Shown: positions 15,771 to 25,952, numbered from the stretch's first letter. The stretch is 64,000 nt of DNA from Paractinoplanes bogorensis (GCF_018829635.1 NZ_JAHKKG010000020.1:1-64000); one strand, 5' to 3'. Numbers and translations are program-made. The notes: generated by a model not told the origin, from the letters alone.

Positions 15771-18281
15771 GTGACAGAGGTCAACGCGGTCGTGAACGGT
15801 CCTACCGAAGCGAGCATCCGGCGCGCTCTGCGCCGCGCCGCCGACGGCAAGGCAGTCGACGCCGAAGAGGCGACGGCGCTGCTGGCCGCGACCGGCGATC
15901 AGTTCGACGAGCTGCTGACGATCGCCGGCCACATCCGCGACGCGGGTCTGCGGGAAGCCGGGCGGCCGGGCGTGGTGACGTACAGCCGCAAGGTTTTCAT
16001 CCCCCTGACCCGGCTGTGTCAGGACAGGTGTCACTACTGCACGTTCGCCACCGTGCCGCATCGGCTGCCGGCCGCGTTCCTCGAGCGTGACGAGGTGCTC
16101 GAGATCGCCCGCCAGGGTGCCGCCCAGGGTTGTAAAGAGGCGCTGTTCACGCTGGGCGACCGGCCCGAGGAGCGCTGGCCCGCGGCCCGGCAGTGGCTCG
16201 ACGAGCGCGGCTACGACTCCACCCTCGACTATGTGCGTGCCTGCGCGATCGCCGTGCTCGAGGAGACCGGCCTGCTCCCGCATCTCAACCCGGGCGTGAT
16301 GAGCTGGGCCGAGCTGCAGCGGCTGAAGCCGGTCGCGCCCAGCATGGGCATGATGCTCGAGACCACCGCGACCCGCCTGTGGTCCGAGCCGGGCGGTCCG
16401 CATTTCGGTTCCCCCGACAAAGAGCCGGCCGTACGCCTCCGCGTGCTCGACGACGCCGGCCGGGTGGGCGTGCCGTTCACCACCGGCATCCTGATCGGCA
16501 TCGGCGAGACCCCGGCCGAGCGGGTCGACGCGCTGTTCGCGATGCGCCGCGCCGCCCGCGAGTACGGCCACATCCAAGAGGTCATCATCCAGAACTTCCG
16601 CGCCAAGCCCGACACGGCGATGCGCGGTATGCCCGACGCCGAGCTGCGCGAGCTGGCCGCCACGGTGGCCGTGGGCCGCGTCATCATGGGCCCCCGGGCC
16701 CGCATCCAGGCCCCGCCCAACCTGATCGACACCGAGTTCGCGCTGCTGCTGCGCTCGGGCATCGACGACTGGGGCGGCGTCTCCCCGGTGACGCCCGACC
16801 ACGTGAACCCCGAGCGGCCCTGGCCCCAGATCGACCTGCTGCGCGAGAAGTCGGCCGCCGCCGGGTTCGAGCTGCGTGAGCGGCTGACGATCTATCCGGA
16901 ATATGTGCGCCGCGGCGCCGAGGGCTGGCTCGACCCGCGCCTGGCGACCCACGTGGCGGCGCTGGCCGGCTCCGACGGGCTGGCGAACGAGGACGCCGAG
17001 GTGATCGGCCGTCCGTGGCAGGAGCCCGACGACGTGTACGGCGGTGGCCGCACCGATCTGTTCGCGTCGATCGACACCGAGGGTCGGACGAGCGACCGCC
17101 GGTCCGATTTCGACGACGTCTACGGCGACTGGACCGAGGTCGCGTCGCACATCACGACCGAGGCGCCCCGAAGAATCGAAAGCGATGTTCTCGCCGGGCT
17201 CAAGCTCGCGGCCGACAACCCGGCTGCGCTGCTGGACGAGAAGAACGAAGACGCGGCGATGGCGCTGTTCAACGCGGACGGCGAGGCCCTCGACGAGCTC
17301 GCCCGCATCGCCGACGACCTGCGCAGACATGTCAACGGCGACGACATCACGTACGTGGTGAACCGGAACATCAACTTCACCAACGTCTGTTACGTGGGCT
17401 GCCGGTTCTGCGCGTTCGCCCAGCGCGAGAAGGACGCCGACGCCTACCGCCTCTCCGTCGACCAGGTGGCCGACCGGGCCGAGCAGGCCTGGCAGGACGG
17501 TGCTTCCGAGGTCTGCATGCAGGGCGGCATCGACCCCAAGATGCCGGTTACCGCGTACGCGGACCTCGTGCGGGCCGTGAAGCAGCGGGTCCCCGGCATG
17601 CACGTCCACGCCTACTCCCCGATGGAGATCGTCACCGCCGCGGCCAAGGCCGGCGTTCCGGTCCGCGAGTGGCTGAGCGACCTCAAGGAAGCGGGCCTGG
17701 GCACTATCCCGGGCACGGCGGCCGAGATCCTCGACGACGAGGTGCGCTGGGTGCTGACCAAGGGCAAGCTCCCGGCCAACGCCTGGGTCGACGTCGTCTC
17801 GACGGCCCACGAGCTCGGCATCCGGTCCAGTTCGACCATGATGTACGGCCACGTCGACCACCCGCGGCAGTGGCTGGGCCACTTCCGGGTGCTGGCCGGC
17901 ATCCAGGACCGTACGGGTGGCTTCACCGAGTTCGTGGCCCTGCCCTTCATCCACACCAACGCCCCGATCTACCTGGCCGGCATCGCGCGCAACGGCGCCA
18001 GCTGGCGGGAGAACCGGGTCGTCCACGCCATGGCCCGGATCCTGCTGCACGGCCGCATCGACAACATCCAGTGCTCGTGGGTGAAATTGGGCGACGAGGG
18101 CACCCGGGTGATGCTCAACGGCGGCTGTAACGACCTCGGCGGCACCCTGATGGAGGAAACGATCTCGCGGATGGCGGGTTCCGAGCACGGATCGGCTCGC
18201 ACGGTGGCTGAGCTGAAGGAACTCGCGGCGACCGCGGGTCGTCCGGCCGTGGAGCGGACTACGACCTACGGTCGACGCTGA
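15771..18281 (+). CDS. fbiC: FO synthase, fused CofG/CofH radical SAM protein
   Basis: 836 aa. Makes the deazaflavin FO from tyrosine and 5-amino-6-ribitylamino-uracil, the first committed F420 step. Two radical-SAM modules are fused: the CofG half with Cys83-x3-Cys87-x2-Cys90 (CQDRCHYC) and the CofH half with Cys540-x3-Cys544-x2-Cys547 (CYVGCRFC), each binding a 4Fe-4S cluster. Length matches the actinobacterial fused enzyme; archaea use two proteins. GTG start chosen from TAGGCT six bases upstream. It is near fbiA/fbiB but on the opposite strand, in its own transcription unit. Confidence 0.97.
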   Translation: MTEVNAVVNGPTEASIRRALRRAADGKAVDAEEATALLAATGDQFDELLTIAGHIRDAGLREAGRPGVVTYSRKVFIPLTRLCQDRCHYCTFATVPHRLPAAFLERDEVLEIARQGAAQGCKEALFTLGDRPEERWPAARQWLDERGYDSTLDYVRACAIAVLEETGLLPHLNPGVMSWAELQRLKPVAPSMGMMLETTATRLWSEPGGPHFGSPDKEPAVRLRVLDDAGRVGVPFTTGILIGIGETPAERVDALFAMRRAAREYGHIQEVIIQNFRAKPDTAMRGMPDAELRELAATVAVGRVIMGPRARIQAPPNLIDTEFALLLRSGIDDWGGVSPVTPDHVNPERPWPQIDLLREKSAAAGFELRERLTIYPEYVRRGAEGWLDPRLATHVAALAGSDGLANEDAEVIGRPWQEPDDVYGGGRTDLFASIDTEGRTSDRRSDFDDVYGDWTEVASHITTEAPRRIESDVLAGLKLAADNPAALLDEKNEDAAMALFNADGEALDELARIADDLRRHVNGDDITYVVNRNINFTNVCYVGCRFCAFAQREKDADAYRLSVDQVADRAEQAWQDGASEVCMQGGIDPKMPVTAYADLVRAVKQRVPGMHVHAYSPMEIVTAAAKAGVPVREWLSDLKEAGLGTIPGTAAEILDDEVRWVLTKGKLPANAWVDVVSTAHELGIRSSSTMMYGHVDHPRQWLGHFRVLAGIQDRTGGFTEFVALPFIHTNAPIYLAGIARNGASWRENRVVHAMARILLHGRIDNIQCSWVKLGDEGTRVMLNGGCNDLGGTLMEETISRMAGSEHGSARTVAELKELAATAGRPAVERTTTYGRR

Positions 18282-18370
18282 GTCACAAATCGGGTTAAAT
18301 TGGACTAATGCTGGCCGAGCTGCGTTACCTCCCGGTGCTCCGGAGAGATATGGCAGGAACGGGACCACGA

Positions 18371-18385
18371 CGCGCCGAAGGCGCG
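18371..18385 (+). other. Short hairpin in the fbiC-whiB intergenic region
   Basis: CGCGCC-GAA-GGCGCG forms a six-pair stem with a three-base loop, 90 bp after the fbiC stop. No T tract follows, so terminator function is uncertain. Confidence 0.35.
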
Positions 18386-18432
18386 CCGGGGAAACGGGCC
18401 TATTTATCAGGTTCGGCTTGACGACGCACGTC

Positions 18433-18446
18433 TTACACGCGTGTAA
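18433..18446. promoter_or_regulatory. 14-bp perfect palindrome upstream of whiB
   Basis: TTACACGCGTGTAA is a perfect palindrome 120 bp before the whiB ATG. Its half-sites TnACnC and GnGTnA are those of the BldD box, but are separated by two bases rather than one. In Streptomyces whiB is a direct BldD target (established knowledge), so a developmental repressor operator is plausible. Confidence 0.5.
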
Positions 18447-18566
18447 TTTCGGTGGGGTTGTGAGCTGAGGGCGCAGATATGCGAATTCTGCTCGCAAAAA
18501 ACACGCTGCGTGCGTGGGGGGTCAGCGTCGGCATTGCTGCCGGCGCGGAAATTGGGAGGCACGCCG

Positions 18567-18824
18567 ATGGAAGCGCAGGTTGAAGGGGTCGACCTGCTCG
18601 GGGACGCGCCCGAGTGGCAGGAACGGGCGCTGTGTTCGCAGACCGACCCGGAAGCTTTCTTCCCGGAAAAGGGGGGGTCCACCCGGGAGGCGAAGCGGAT
18701 CTGCGGTCGCTGTGAGGTCAAGGCCGAGTGCCTGGAATACGCACTGGGCCACGACGAGCGTTTCGGAATCTGGGGTGGACTGTCCGAGCGCGAGCGCCGC
18801 AAGCTCAAGCGGCGCGTGGCATGA
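18567..18824 (+). CDS. whiB: WhiB2-type Fe-S transcription factor WhiB
   Basis: 85 aa. Wbl family protein binding a 4Fe-4S cluster through Cys23, Cys46, Cys49 and Cys55, followed by the G(V/I)WGG turn GIWGG and basic tail ERERRKLKRRVA. The sequence QERALCSQTDPEAFFPEKGG and the short length match the WhiB/WhiB2 subgroup, which partners WhiA in sporulation septation and division. ATG 18567 has GGGAGG seven bases upstream. Location between F420 genes and the metallopeptidase-fold gene matches mycobacterial synteny around whiB2. The 285-bp upstream region is long for this window and contains a perfect palindrome. Confidence 0.95.
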   Translation: MEAQVEGVDLLGDAPEWQERALCSQTDPEAFFPEKGGSTREAKRICGRCEVKAECLEYALGHDERFGIWGGLSERERRKLKRRVA

Positions 18825-18827
18825 GAA

Positions 18828-18897
18828 TTATTCAGGGCGGCGGAGACCAAGGCGATTGAGCTGCGGCAAGGCGGGGCTTGCGGTCGGCCCTGAATAA
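18828..18897. terminator. Convergent-gene inverted repeat (bidirectional terminator)
   Basis: TTATTCAGGGC (18828-18838) and GCCCTGAATAA (18887-18897) pair perfectly over 11 bp and enclose a 48-base insert with a further GCAAG/CTTGC stem. It lies between convergent whiB and the metallopeptidase-fold gene. Confidence 0.55.
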
Positions 18898-18907
18898 CCC
18901 TCATGCA

Positions 18908-19387
18908 CTAGGACAGTTCGTCAGGATCCACCCCGAGCAGGTTGGCGACCTGCTCGATGATCACATCGTGGACGAGGTCGGCGAGGTCTTCGCGGTCCAT
19001 CGCCCGGAATTCCAGCGGCCGCCGGTAGAGCACGATCCGTGGGGGAAGCTCCTGCCGGCCGGGGCGACCGGGCAGCAACCGGGCCAGCGGCACCTCGCCG
19101 TCCTCGAGCACGTCGGAGTCGTAGACGTTGAGATCCGGCGGCACGTCTTCGACCGCGAACTCGACCCCGGCCAGCTCTTTGGCATAGCGCCGCTCGAGCT
19201 GCTCGACGGTGTCGAGCACCAGGTCGTCGAAGATCTCCGCCTTGGTGCGGGCCAGGGGGACGGTGGCCGGTACGAGCCGGCCGCGCAAGCCCCGGCCGTG
19301 CCGGTCACGGCGGGTCGGATGACCCGGGCCGGCCTTGCGCGCCGCCCGGGACGGATCGGTGCGGCGACGTTCGGGACTGGTGGTCAC
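18908..19387 (-). CDS. Metallopeptidase-family (zincin-fold) protein with degenerate active site
   Basis: 159 aa, homolog of the conserved actinobacterial protein next to whiB2 (Rv3259 type). A basic N-terminus of about 45 aa precedes a minimal zincin domain. In this family the active site is HExxH before an FG(I/L) motif; here the aligned stretch reads VIIEQVANLLGVD, keeping Glu but replacing both zinc His, so peptidase activity is doubtful. PPRIVLYRRPLEF is the usual preceding strand. GTG start with TAGGCT six bases upstream. Divergent from the DUF3499 gene. Confidence 0.85.
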   Translation of the reverse strand: MTTSPERRRTDPSRAARKAGPGHPTRRDRHGRGLRGRLVPATVPLARTKAEIFDDLVLDTVEQLERRYAKELAGVEFAVEDVPPDLNVYDSDVLEDGEVPLARLLPGRPGRQELPPRIVLYRRPLEFRAMDREDLADLVHDVIIEQVANLLGVDPDELS

Positions 19388-19393
19388 TCGGCA

Positions 19394-19399
19394 AGCCTA
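19394..19399 (-). promoter_or_regulatory. -10 element of the metallopeptidase-fold gene
   Basis: Minus-strand TAGGCT six bases before the GTG start, the same hexamer and spacing as at fbiC. Confidence 0.55.
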
Positions 19400-19581
19400 G
19401 TCCTCCGACGGTGTGACACGGCGTCAGAGGAGTTACGGCGTCGTTGATTCGTCCCTTCGGGGCCTTACGCCGGTAATTCGCCCCATCGGGGGCGGCGTGT
19501 CGGCCGAGCATGGCCGAATCGTGATGCATCGTGGGTCGGCGTGTCGCGGGGCGGGAGCGCCCACACGGGCCGCCGGAGAGA

Positions 19582-19587
19582 TAACGT
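19582..19587 (+). promoter_or_regulatory. -10 element of the DUF3499 gene
   Basis: TAACGT six bases before the GTG at 19594, with no ribosome binding site. Confidence 0.5.
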
Positions 19588-19593
19588 GCCGCC

Positions 19594-19962
19594 GTGAGGT
19601 CACCACGGCGTTGCTCCCGGAACGGCTGTCCCCGACAGGCTGTCGCCACGCTGACCTACGTCTACAGCGACTCCACGGCGGTCGTCGGCCCCTTGGCGGC
19701 CTTCGCCGAACCCCACACGTACGACCTGTGTGAGCCGCACGCCCGCAGCCTCACCGCCCCCCGAGGCTGGGAACTCGTCCGCCACGACGGCGACTTCGCC
19801 CCGCCGCCGCCGACCACGGACGATCTGGTCGCTCTGGCCGACGCCGTACGCGAAGCGGCCCGCCCGCCGGCCCCGCCCCCGCGCACCGACGACGAGGAAC
19901 GCCTCCCGGGCCACCAGACCGGCCGTCGCGGTCACCTGCGGGTCATCCCGCCGTCCCACTAG
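19594..19962 (+). CDS. DUF3499 family protein
   Basis: 122 aa, conserved actinobacterial protein (Rv3258c type) of unknown function. The N-terminus RRCSRNGCPRQAVATLTYVY and the later DLCEPHA give two Cys pairs/His typical of a small zinc ribbon. The C-terminal 45 residues are proline-rich and probably disordered. GTG start by leaderless promoter spacing. Neighbouring whiB and manB in many actinobacteria; no function has been inferred from this context. Confidence 0.88.
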   Translation: MRSPRRCSRNGCPRQAVATLTYVYSDSTAVVGPLAAFAEPHTYDLCEPHARSLTAPRGWELVRHDGDFAPPPPTTDDLVALADAVREAARPPAPPPRTDDEERLPGHQTGRRGHLRVIPPSH

Positions 19963-19972
19963 ACCCTAGGGC

Positions 19973-21001
19973 CTATGGCAGCGCGACCAGCGTGTAGCGC
20001 TTCTTGAGCATCGGAATGAGCTTCCGGTACGCCGCGATGGTGTCCGGCTGCGCGTAGTCGTGCGACAGCACGATCGCCCCCGGCCGGCAGTTCCGGGCGA
20101 TCTTCGAGATCACCCGCTGCTGGTGGGCCGAGTCGGACTCGCCCTTGGGGTGGTCCCAGTCGCGCGGGTCGACCTTCCAATAGATCGAGGTCATCTTCAT
20201 GTCCTCGGCCACCTCGACCAGCCGCGGCGTGAAGTTGCCGCCGGGCGCCCGGAAGTACTTGATCTTCGCGCCGGGCGCCGCCTTGAGGATGGCCGAGTTG
20301 GTCCGCTGCAGGTCGGCCCGGATCTTGGCGGCCGGGTCCTTGCCGATCTTCAGGCTGTGGTTCCAGGTGTGGTTGCAGAGGGTGTGACCGCCCGCGACGA
20401 TCTGTCGCACCAGCTCGGGGTGCCGCTGCGCGTTCTGGCCGACCAGGCAGAACGTGGCCTTGACGTGATGCTGGGCCAGCAGCTTGAGCAGCTTGGGCGT
20501 CTCGGCCGGGTCGGGGCCGTCGTCGAACGTGAGCGCCACGCCCTTGGTGCCGGTCAGCATGTGGCTGCCGGCCGGCCCGGCGAAGCGCGCGTTGACGACG
20601 GACTTCCGGCCGGACGCGCTCTTCGTGGGCTTCGGCTTGGGCTTGGGCTTCTTCGAGTGCGAGGGCGTAGGCGTGGGCGCCGGCGCCGAGGAGGCCGGAG
20701 CCGCCACCGGATCGGCCGGGGCGTTCGACTGCGCCGACGCGCGCCCGGTCAGGCCCACGGCGAGCACCACGACCCCGAGCAGTACGACTTTCCTGGCCCG
20801 CGACAACCGCATGAACGCCTCCCCATATCGCTCCGGGGCTGACATTGCCGCGGGGAGAGGGCTCATCGGCTCCGCCCGGTGCGACTCGGCACGGTCGGGG
20901 GAGAAGCCGACACGTTCGAGGGCCCGGCGCAGGACGGCCAGGAAGCGGCGGTCCAGTGCGGTGAGGGCGGTCAGGAGGCGTACGGGAGAAGGGGGTGGCA
21001 C
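19973..21001 (-). CDS. Secreted or membrane-anchored polysaccharide deacetylase (NodB domain)
   Basis: 342 aa. CE4 enzymes remove N-acetyl groups from peptidoglycan or chitin-like polymers. Motif 1 is TFDDGPD (catalytic and metal Asp), motif 2 HTWNH (two metal His), motif 3 RAPGG, and a late motif VLSHD, all intact. A hydrophobic segment KVVLLGVVVLAVGLTGRASA near residues 70-90 and a Pro/Lys-rich linker precede the domain. GTG 21001 is chosen because GAGGA lies six bases upstream and codons before the hydrophobic segment keep strong third-position GC; an internal ATG at 20812 with GGGGAGG would give a 279-aa form with a standard signal peptide. Confidence 0.92.
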   Translation of the reverse strand: MPPPSPVRLLTALTALDRRFLAVLRRALERVGFSPDRAESHRAEPMSPLPAAMSAPERYGEAFMRLSRARKVVLLGVVVLAVGLTGRASAQSNAPADPVAAPASSAPAPTPTPSHSKKPKPKPKPTKSASGRKSVVNARFAGPAGSHMLTGTKGVALTFDDGPDPAETPKLLKLLAQHHVKATFCLVGQNAQRHPELVRQIVAGGHTLCNHTWNHSLKIGKDPAAKIRADLQRTNSAILKAAPGAKIKYFRAPGGNFTPRLVEVAEDMKMTSIYWKVDPRDWDHPKGESDSAHQQRVISKIARNCRPGAIVLSHDYAQPDTIAAYRKLIPMLKKRYTLVALP

Positions 21002-21038
21002 TTGCTGTCCTCGAAGTTGACGTCACGGCAGCAAGACG

Positions 21039-21070
21039 CCGCCGCCCCCATTGATACGGGACGGCGGCGG
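21039..21070 (-). terminator. GC-rich hairpin after the DUF779 gene
   Basis: CCGCCGCC (21039-21046) pairs with GGCGGCGG (21063-21070); the loop contains a further CCC/GGG pairing. It lies just past the stop of the aldehyde-dehydrogenase operon. Confidence 0.5.
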
Positions 21071-21095
21071 TGATCGGATCAGATTGTGGTCGGGA

Positions 21096-21494
21096 TCAAA
21101 CAACCCGATCGGCGTCTGTTTCGGACAATTCGTCGATCTCCTGCTCGGTGAGCAGGCGCGATCGGATGAGGAACCGCATGCCCTCGGGCGCCTCCAGCGA
21201 GAAGCCGGCGCCGCGCCCACGGACCACGTCCACCGTCAGATGGGTGTGCTTCCAGAGCTCGAACTGCGAGCCGGACATCCAGAAGGTGATCGGCTCGGGC
21301 ACCCCGTCGATCTTCAGGGACTCGAGCAGCACATCGGACTTGCCGGTGCGGAACTCGCCCTCCAGGTAGCACATCGGCGAACTGCCGTCGCAGCAGCCGC
21401 CGGACTGGTGGAACATCAGCGGGCCGTGGGTCTCCCGCAGCTGCCGCATCAGATCGGCAGCGGCGGGAGTCACGTCAACTCGGGTCGTGGGCAT
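21096..21494 (-). CDS. DUF779 domain protein, aldehyde dehydrogenase partner
   Basis: 132 aa. DUF779 proteins are small cysteine-containing proteins encoded beside AcoD/ExaC-type aldehyde dehydrogenases; their biochemical role is not established. The hallmark SGGCCDGSSPMC lies near residues 32-43, followed by FWMSGSQFELWKHTHLTVDV and RGRGAGFSLEAPEGMRF. Its ATG follows the ALDH stop by three bases, so translation is probably coupled. Last gene of the three-gene operon. Confidence 0.92.
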   Translation of the reverse strand: MPTTRVDVTPAAADLMRQLRETHGPLMFHQSGGCCDGSSPMCYLEGEFRTGKSDVLLESLKIDGVPEPITFWMSGSQFELWKHTHLTVDVVRGRGAGFSLEAPEGMRFLIRSRLLTEQEIDELSETDADRVV

Positions 21495-21497
21495 GGC

Positions 21498-23021
<1,524 letters not shown>

Positions 23022-23054
23022 GCCTGCCTCCGTACCTCAGGGATACGGCCGACG

Positions 23055-24338
23055 TTAGTTACCAGAACGTTGCAACGACGTTGCAAGCCCGTACTCCAGT
23101 TGGAGCTCCTGGATGCGGGCCGCGGCCATCGGGCGGGCCGGGTCGGTGGGGGAGAGCAGGTGGGCGTACGCCTCCCAGATCTCCAGGTCGTCGGAGCCCC
23201 AGGGTGAGTGCAGCCAGGTCTGCAGCAGGCCGCGGTCGCGGGCGGTCAGCACCGCCGAGCGCAGCCGTCCGTCGACGAGTCGCCGCAGTTTCACCACGCC
23301 CGGAGCGTCCGAGAAAGGCAGAAGCGGTCCCGCGTACGCCTCCAGAGCGTCGGCCACGCGGCCCTGCTCGAGCAGCTGGGGCACCGTACGGAAATCGGCC
23401 TGGATCTCGGCTCGCAACCGGTAGGGCCGGGACTCCATCAGCTCGGGGCCGAGCATCCGGCGCAACCGGGACAACTCCGCGCGGACGGTCACCGGGCTCG
23501 CCTCGTCGCCGTAGAGCCCGACGCCCAGCTCGTCGCCCGTGCTGCCCTCGGGATGGGCCAGCAGCAGCACGAGCAGCTCGGAGTGGCGACGGCCGAGGCG
23601 CCACTGCCGCCCCTCGAAGGTCAGCACCACCTCGTTGCGGCCGAGCGCGGACACCGAACCCGCGGTCGCCGGCGACGGCCGGTGGGAGCTGAGGAACGCC
23701 TCGGCGGCCAGCGCGGTCGCCCGGACCAGGGCCAGGCTGTGCGGGTTGGCCAGGTGGTCGCCGCCGGTGACGTCGATCGCGCCGAGCAACCGGCCCGTTC
23801 CCGGGTCGTGGATCGGAGCGGCGGCACACGTCCAGCGCTGCACGCCCCGGCTGAAGTGCTCGGTGGCGAAGATCTGCAACGGGTGGTCGACCGCGAGGGC
23901 CGTGCCGGGTGCGTTGGTGCCGGCGTGCGCCTCGTCCCAGCGGGCGCCGGGCACGAAGTTCATCCGCTCGCCCGCGCGCAGCGTCTTGGCCGTTCCCTCG
24001 ACCCAGAGCAGGCGCCCGTACGCGTCACAGACCGCCATCAGGTGCTCCCCGTCCTCGGCCAGACCGCCGAGCAGGTCGCGGAAGATCGGCAGCACACTCG
24101 CCAGCGGGTGGGCCGCCCGGTAGGTCTCGAGGTCGTCGTCGCTGAGCTCGATCGGGGCGGTGGCGTCGGGCCCGGGCAGCGCCACGGCCGAGCGCCGCCA
24201 CGAGTCGGCCACGACCGACCGCATCGAGGCACCCCGCGGAGCCTCGCCCGCGACGAACCGCTCGTGGGCGCGTCCGACCTGCCGAATACGCTCGACGGGG
24301 TCGGCACCGGCGTCGAGGGCGAGCCAGGGATTGGCCAA
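23055..24338 (-). CDS. GAF-domain transcriptional regulator with winged-helix C-terminus
   Basis: 427 aa. The first 230 residues resemble the sensory N-terminus of AcoR-type regulators: SWRRSAVALPG, a GAF domain with DEAHAGTNAPGTALAVDHPLQI and HFSRGVQRWTCAAAPIHDP. The sigma-54 AAA+ domain of AcoR is missing. Instead residues about 235-330 (LTFEGRQWRLGRRHSELLVLLLAHPEG, LSRLRRMLGPEL) look like a winged-helix domain followed by a bacterial-activator-like helical region. TTG start with GGAGG seven bases upstream. It ends 33 bp before the ALDH gene and heads the operon, so it probably controls aldehyde dehydrogenase expression (inference). Confidence 0.88.
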   Translation of the reverse strand: MANPWLALDAGADPVERIRQVGRAHERFVAGEAPRGASMRSVVADSWRRSAVALPGPDATAPIELSDDDLETYRAAHPLASVLPIFRDLLGGLAEDGEHLMAVCDAYGRLLWVEGTAKTLRAGERMNFVPGARWDEAHAGTNAPGTALAVDHPLQIFATEHFSRGVQRWTCAAAPIHDPGTGRLLGAIDVTGGDHLANPHSLALVRATALAAEAFLSSHRPSPATAGSVSALGRNEVVLTFEGRQWRLGRRHSELLVLLLAHPEGSTGDELGVGLYGDEASPVTVRAELSRLRRMLGPELMESRPYRLRAEIQADFRTVPQLLEQGRVADALEAYAGPLLPFSDAPGVVKLRRLVDGRLRSAVLTARDRGLLQTWLHSPWGSDDLEIWEAYAHLLSPTDPARPMAAARIQELQLEYGLATSLQRSGN

Positions 24339-24490
24339 GAAGACACCTCCACAGACCTGTCCATCGTGACCCGCATCACGCGTGTCGACAAGCGCTGTTC
24401 GGCCGAGAAAATGCCGTGAGTATTTATCGCGATCGGATCACGTAACAGTGACGCCTCGTCGTTGCCACCTTGCCGTCCACGCGCCTCGGC

Positions 24491-24496
24491 TACTCT
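24491..24496 (+). promoter_or_regulatory. Putative -10 element of manB
   Basis: TACTCT 36 bases before the manB GTG. The 194-bp interval to the divergent regulator gene holds nothing else that I can name. Confidence 0.4.
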
Positions 24497-24532
24497 CGGC
24501 CCGAACATCCGGTAGGGGCCTGAGGGGGCGCA

Positions 24533-25912
24533 GTGTCTGACCTGTCCAAGCTTGTCAAGGCGTACGACGTCCGGGGTGTCGTCCCGGACCAGTTCGACGA
24601 GTCGGTCGCCCGGGCTCTGGGCACGGCGTTCGTCGAGATGCTGCGCGAGTCGGGCGACAACGCGGACGAGATCGTCATCGCGCACGACATGCGCGAATCG
24701 GGTCCCGGCCTGGCCGCCGCGTTCGCCCGGGGCGCCAACGCGGCCGGTGCGGCCGTGATCAACATCGGTCTGGCCTCGACCGACGGGCTCTACTACGCGT
24801 CCGGCGCGCTCGGCCTGCCCGGCGCCATGTTCACCGCCAGCCACAACCCGGCGCAGTACAACGGCATCAAGCTGTGCCGCGCGGGTGCCAAGCCGGTCGG
24901 CCAGGAGAGCGGTCTCGCCGTCGTGCGGCAGCGTGCCGAGGCTCTGCTCGACGACCTGAACGCCGGCGCCGACGGGCCCGATCGGGTCGAGACGCGCGAG
25001 CTGCTGGGGGCGTACGCGAAACATCTCCGCTCGCTGGTCGATCTCACCACCATCCGGCCGCTCAAGGTGATCGTCGACGCCGGCAACGGCATGGGCGGCT
25101 ACACCGTGCCGGCCGTGCTCGGCGACCAGGTGCTGCCCGCGCTGCCGCTCGAGATCGTGCCGATGTATTTCGAGCTCGACGGCTCGTTCCCCAACCACGA
25201 GGCCAACCCGCTCGACCCGGCCAACCTGGTCGACCTGCAAAATGCGATCCGCGCGCAGGGCGCCGACATCGGCATCGCGTTCGACGGCGACGCCGACCGC
25301 TGCTTCGTCATCGACGAGAACGGCGACCCGGTCTCGCCGTCCGCGGTCACCGCCCTGGTGGCCAAGCGTGAGCTGGCCAAGTTCCCGGGCAGCACGATCA
25401 TCCACAACCTGATCACCTCGCTGGCCGTGCCCGAGATCATCACCGAGAACGGCGGCAAGCCGGTCCGCAGCCGGGTCGGCCACTCGTTCATCAAGGCCGA
25501 GATGGCCACGACGAACGCGGTCTTCGGCGGCGAGCACTCGGCGCACTACTACTTCCGAGACTTCTGGTTCGCCGACACCGGCATGCTGGCCGCGATGCAC
25601 GTGCTGGCCGCGCTCGGGGGGCAGGACCGGCCGCTCTCCGAGTTCGCCGCCGAGTTCGAGCGCTACAGCGCCTCGGGCGAGATCAACTCGACCGTGGCCG
25701 ACGCCGCGGCCAAGGTGGCCGAGGTGCGGGAGCACTTCGCCGGGGCGACCTTCGACGAGCTCGACGGCCTCACCGTGACGCTCTCGGACGGCGCCTGGTT
25801 CAACCTGCGGGCGTCGAACACCGAGCCGCTGCTGCGCCTGAACGTCGAGGCCGCGAAGCCGGATCGCATGGCATCGCTCCGGGACGAAGTGCTGGCGATC
25901 GTCCGCAGTTAG
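24533..25912 (+). CDS. manB: Phosphomannomutase/phosphoglucomutase
   Basis: 459 aa, alpha-D-phosphohexomutase family. Interconverts mannose-6-phosphate and mannose-1-phosphate (often also the glucose phosphates). Visible: start loop YDVRGVVPDQFDE, catalytic phosphoserine loop TASHNPAQYNGIK near residue 103, Mg-binding loop FDGDADRC near residue 250, sugar-binding loop GGEHSAHYYF, and phosphate-binding loop RASNTEPLLRLNVE near the C-terminus. GTG start with GAGGGGG upstream. First gene of the mannose-phosphate cluster. Confidence 0.96.
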   Translation: MSDLSKLVKAYDVRGVVPDQFDESVARALGTAFVEMLRESGDNADEIVIAHDMRESGPGLAAAFARGANAAGAAVINIGLASTDGLYYASGALGLPGAMFTASHNPAQYNGIKLCRAGAKPVGQESGLAVVRQRAEALLDDLNAGADGPDRVETRELLGAYAKHLRSLVDLTTIRPLKVIVDAGNGMGGYTVPAVLGDQVLPALPLEIVPMYFELDGSFPNHEANPLDPANLVDLQNAIRAQGADIGIAFDGDADRCFVIDENGDPVSPSAVTALVAKRELAKFPGSTIIHNLITSLAVPEIITENGGKPVRSRVGHSFIKAEMATTNAVFGGEHSAHYYFRDFWFADTGMLAAMHVLAALGGQDRPLSEFAAEFERYSASGEINSTVADAAAKVAEVREHFAGATFDELDGLTVTLSDGAWFNLRASNTEPLLRLNVEAAKPDRMASLRDEVLAIVRS

Positions 25913-25952
25913 GATCGTGACGCCTCTTCTTTCCGTTTTAAAGGAGCGTTCG

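Noticed and set aside
15705..18497. 930-codon open frame antisense to fbiC
   Set aside because: Shadow of fbiC, whose two Cys triplets and length are decisive.
20813..21038. Riboswitch upstream of the polysaccharide deacetylase
   Set aside because: CTTGCTG/CAGCAAG can pair, but no cyclic-di-AMP or other riboswitch core is found and the stretch has coding-type third positions.
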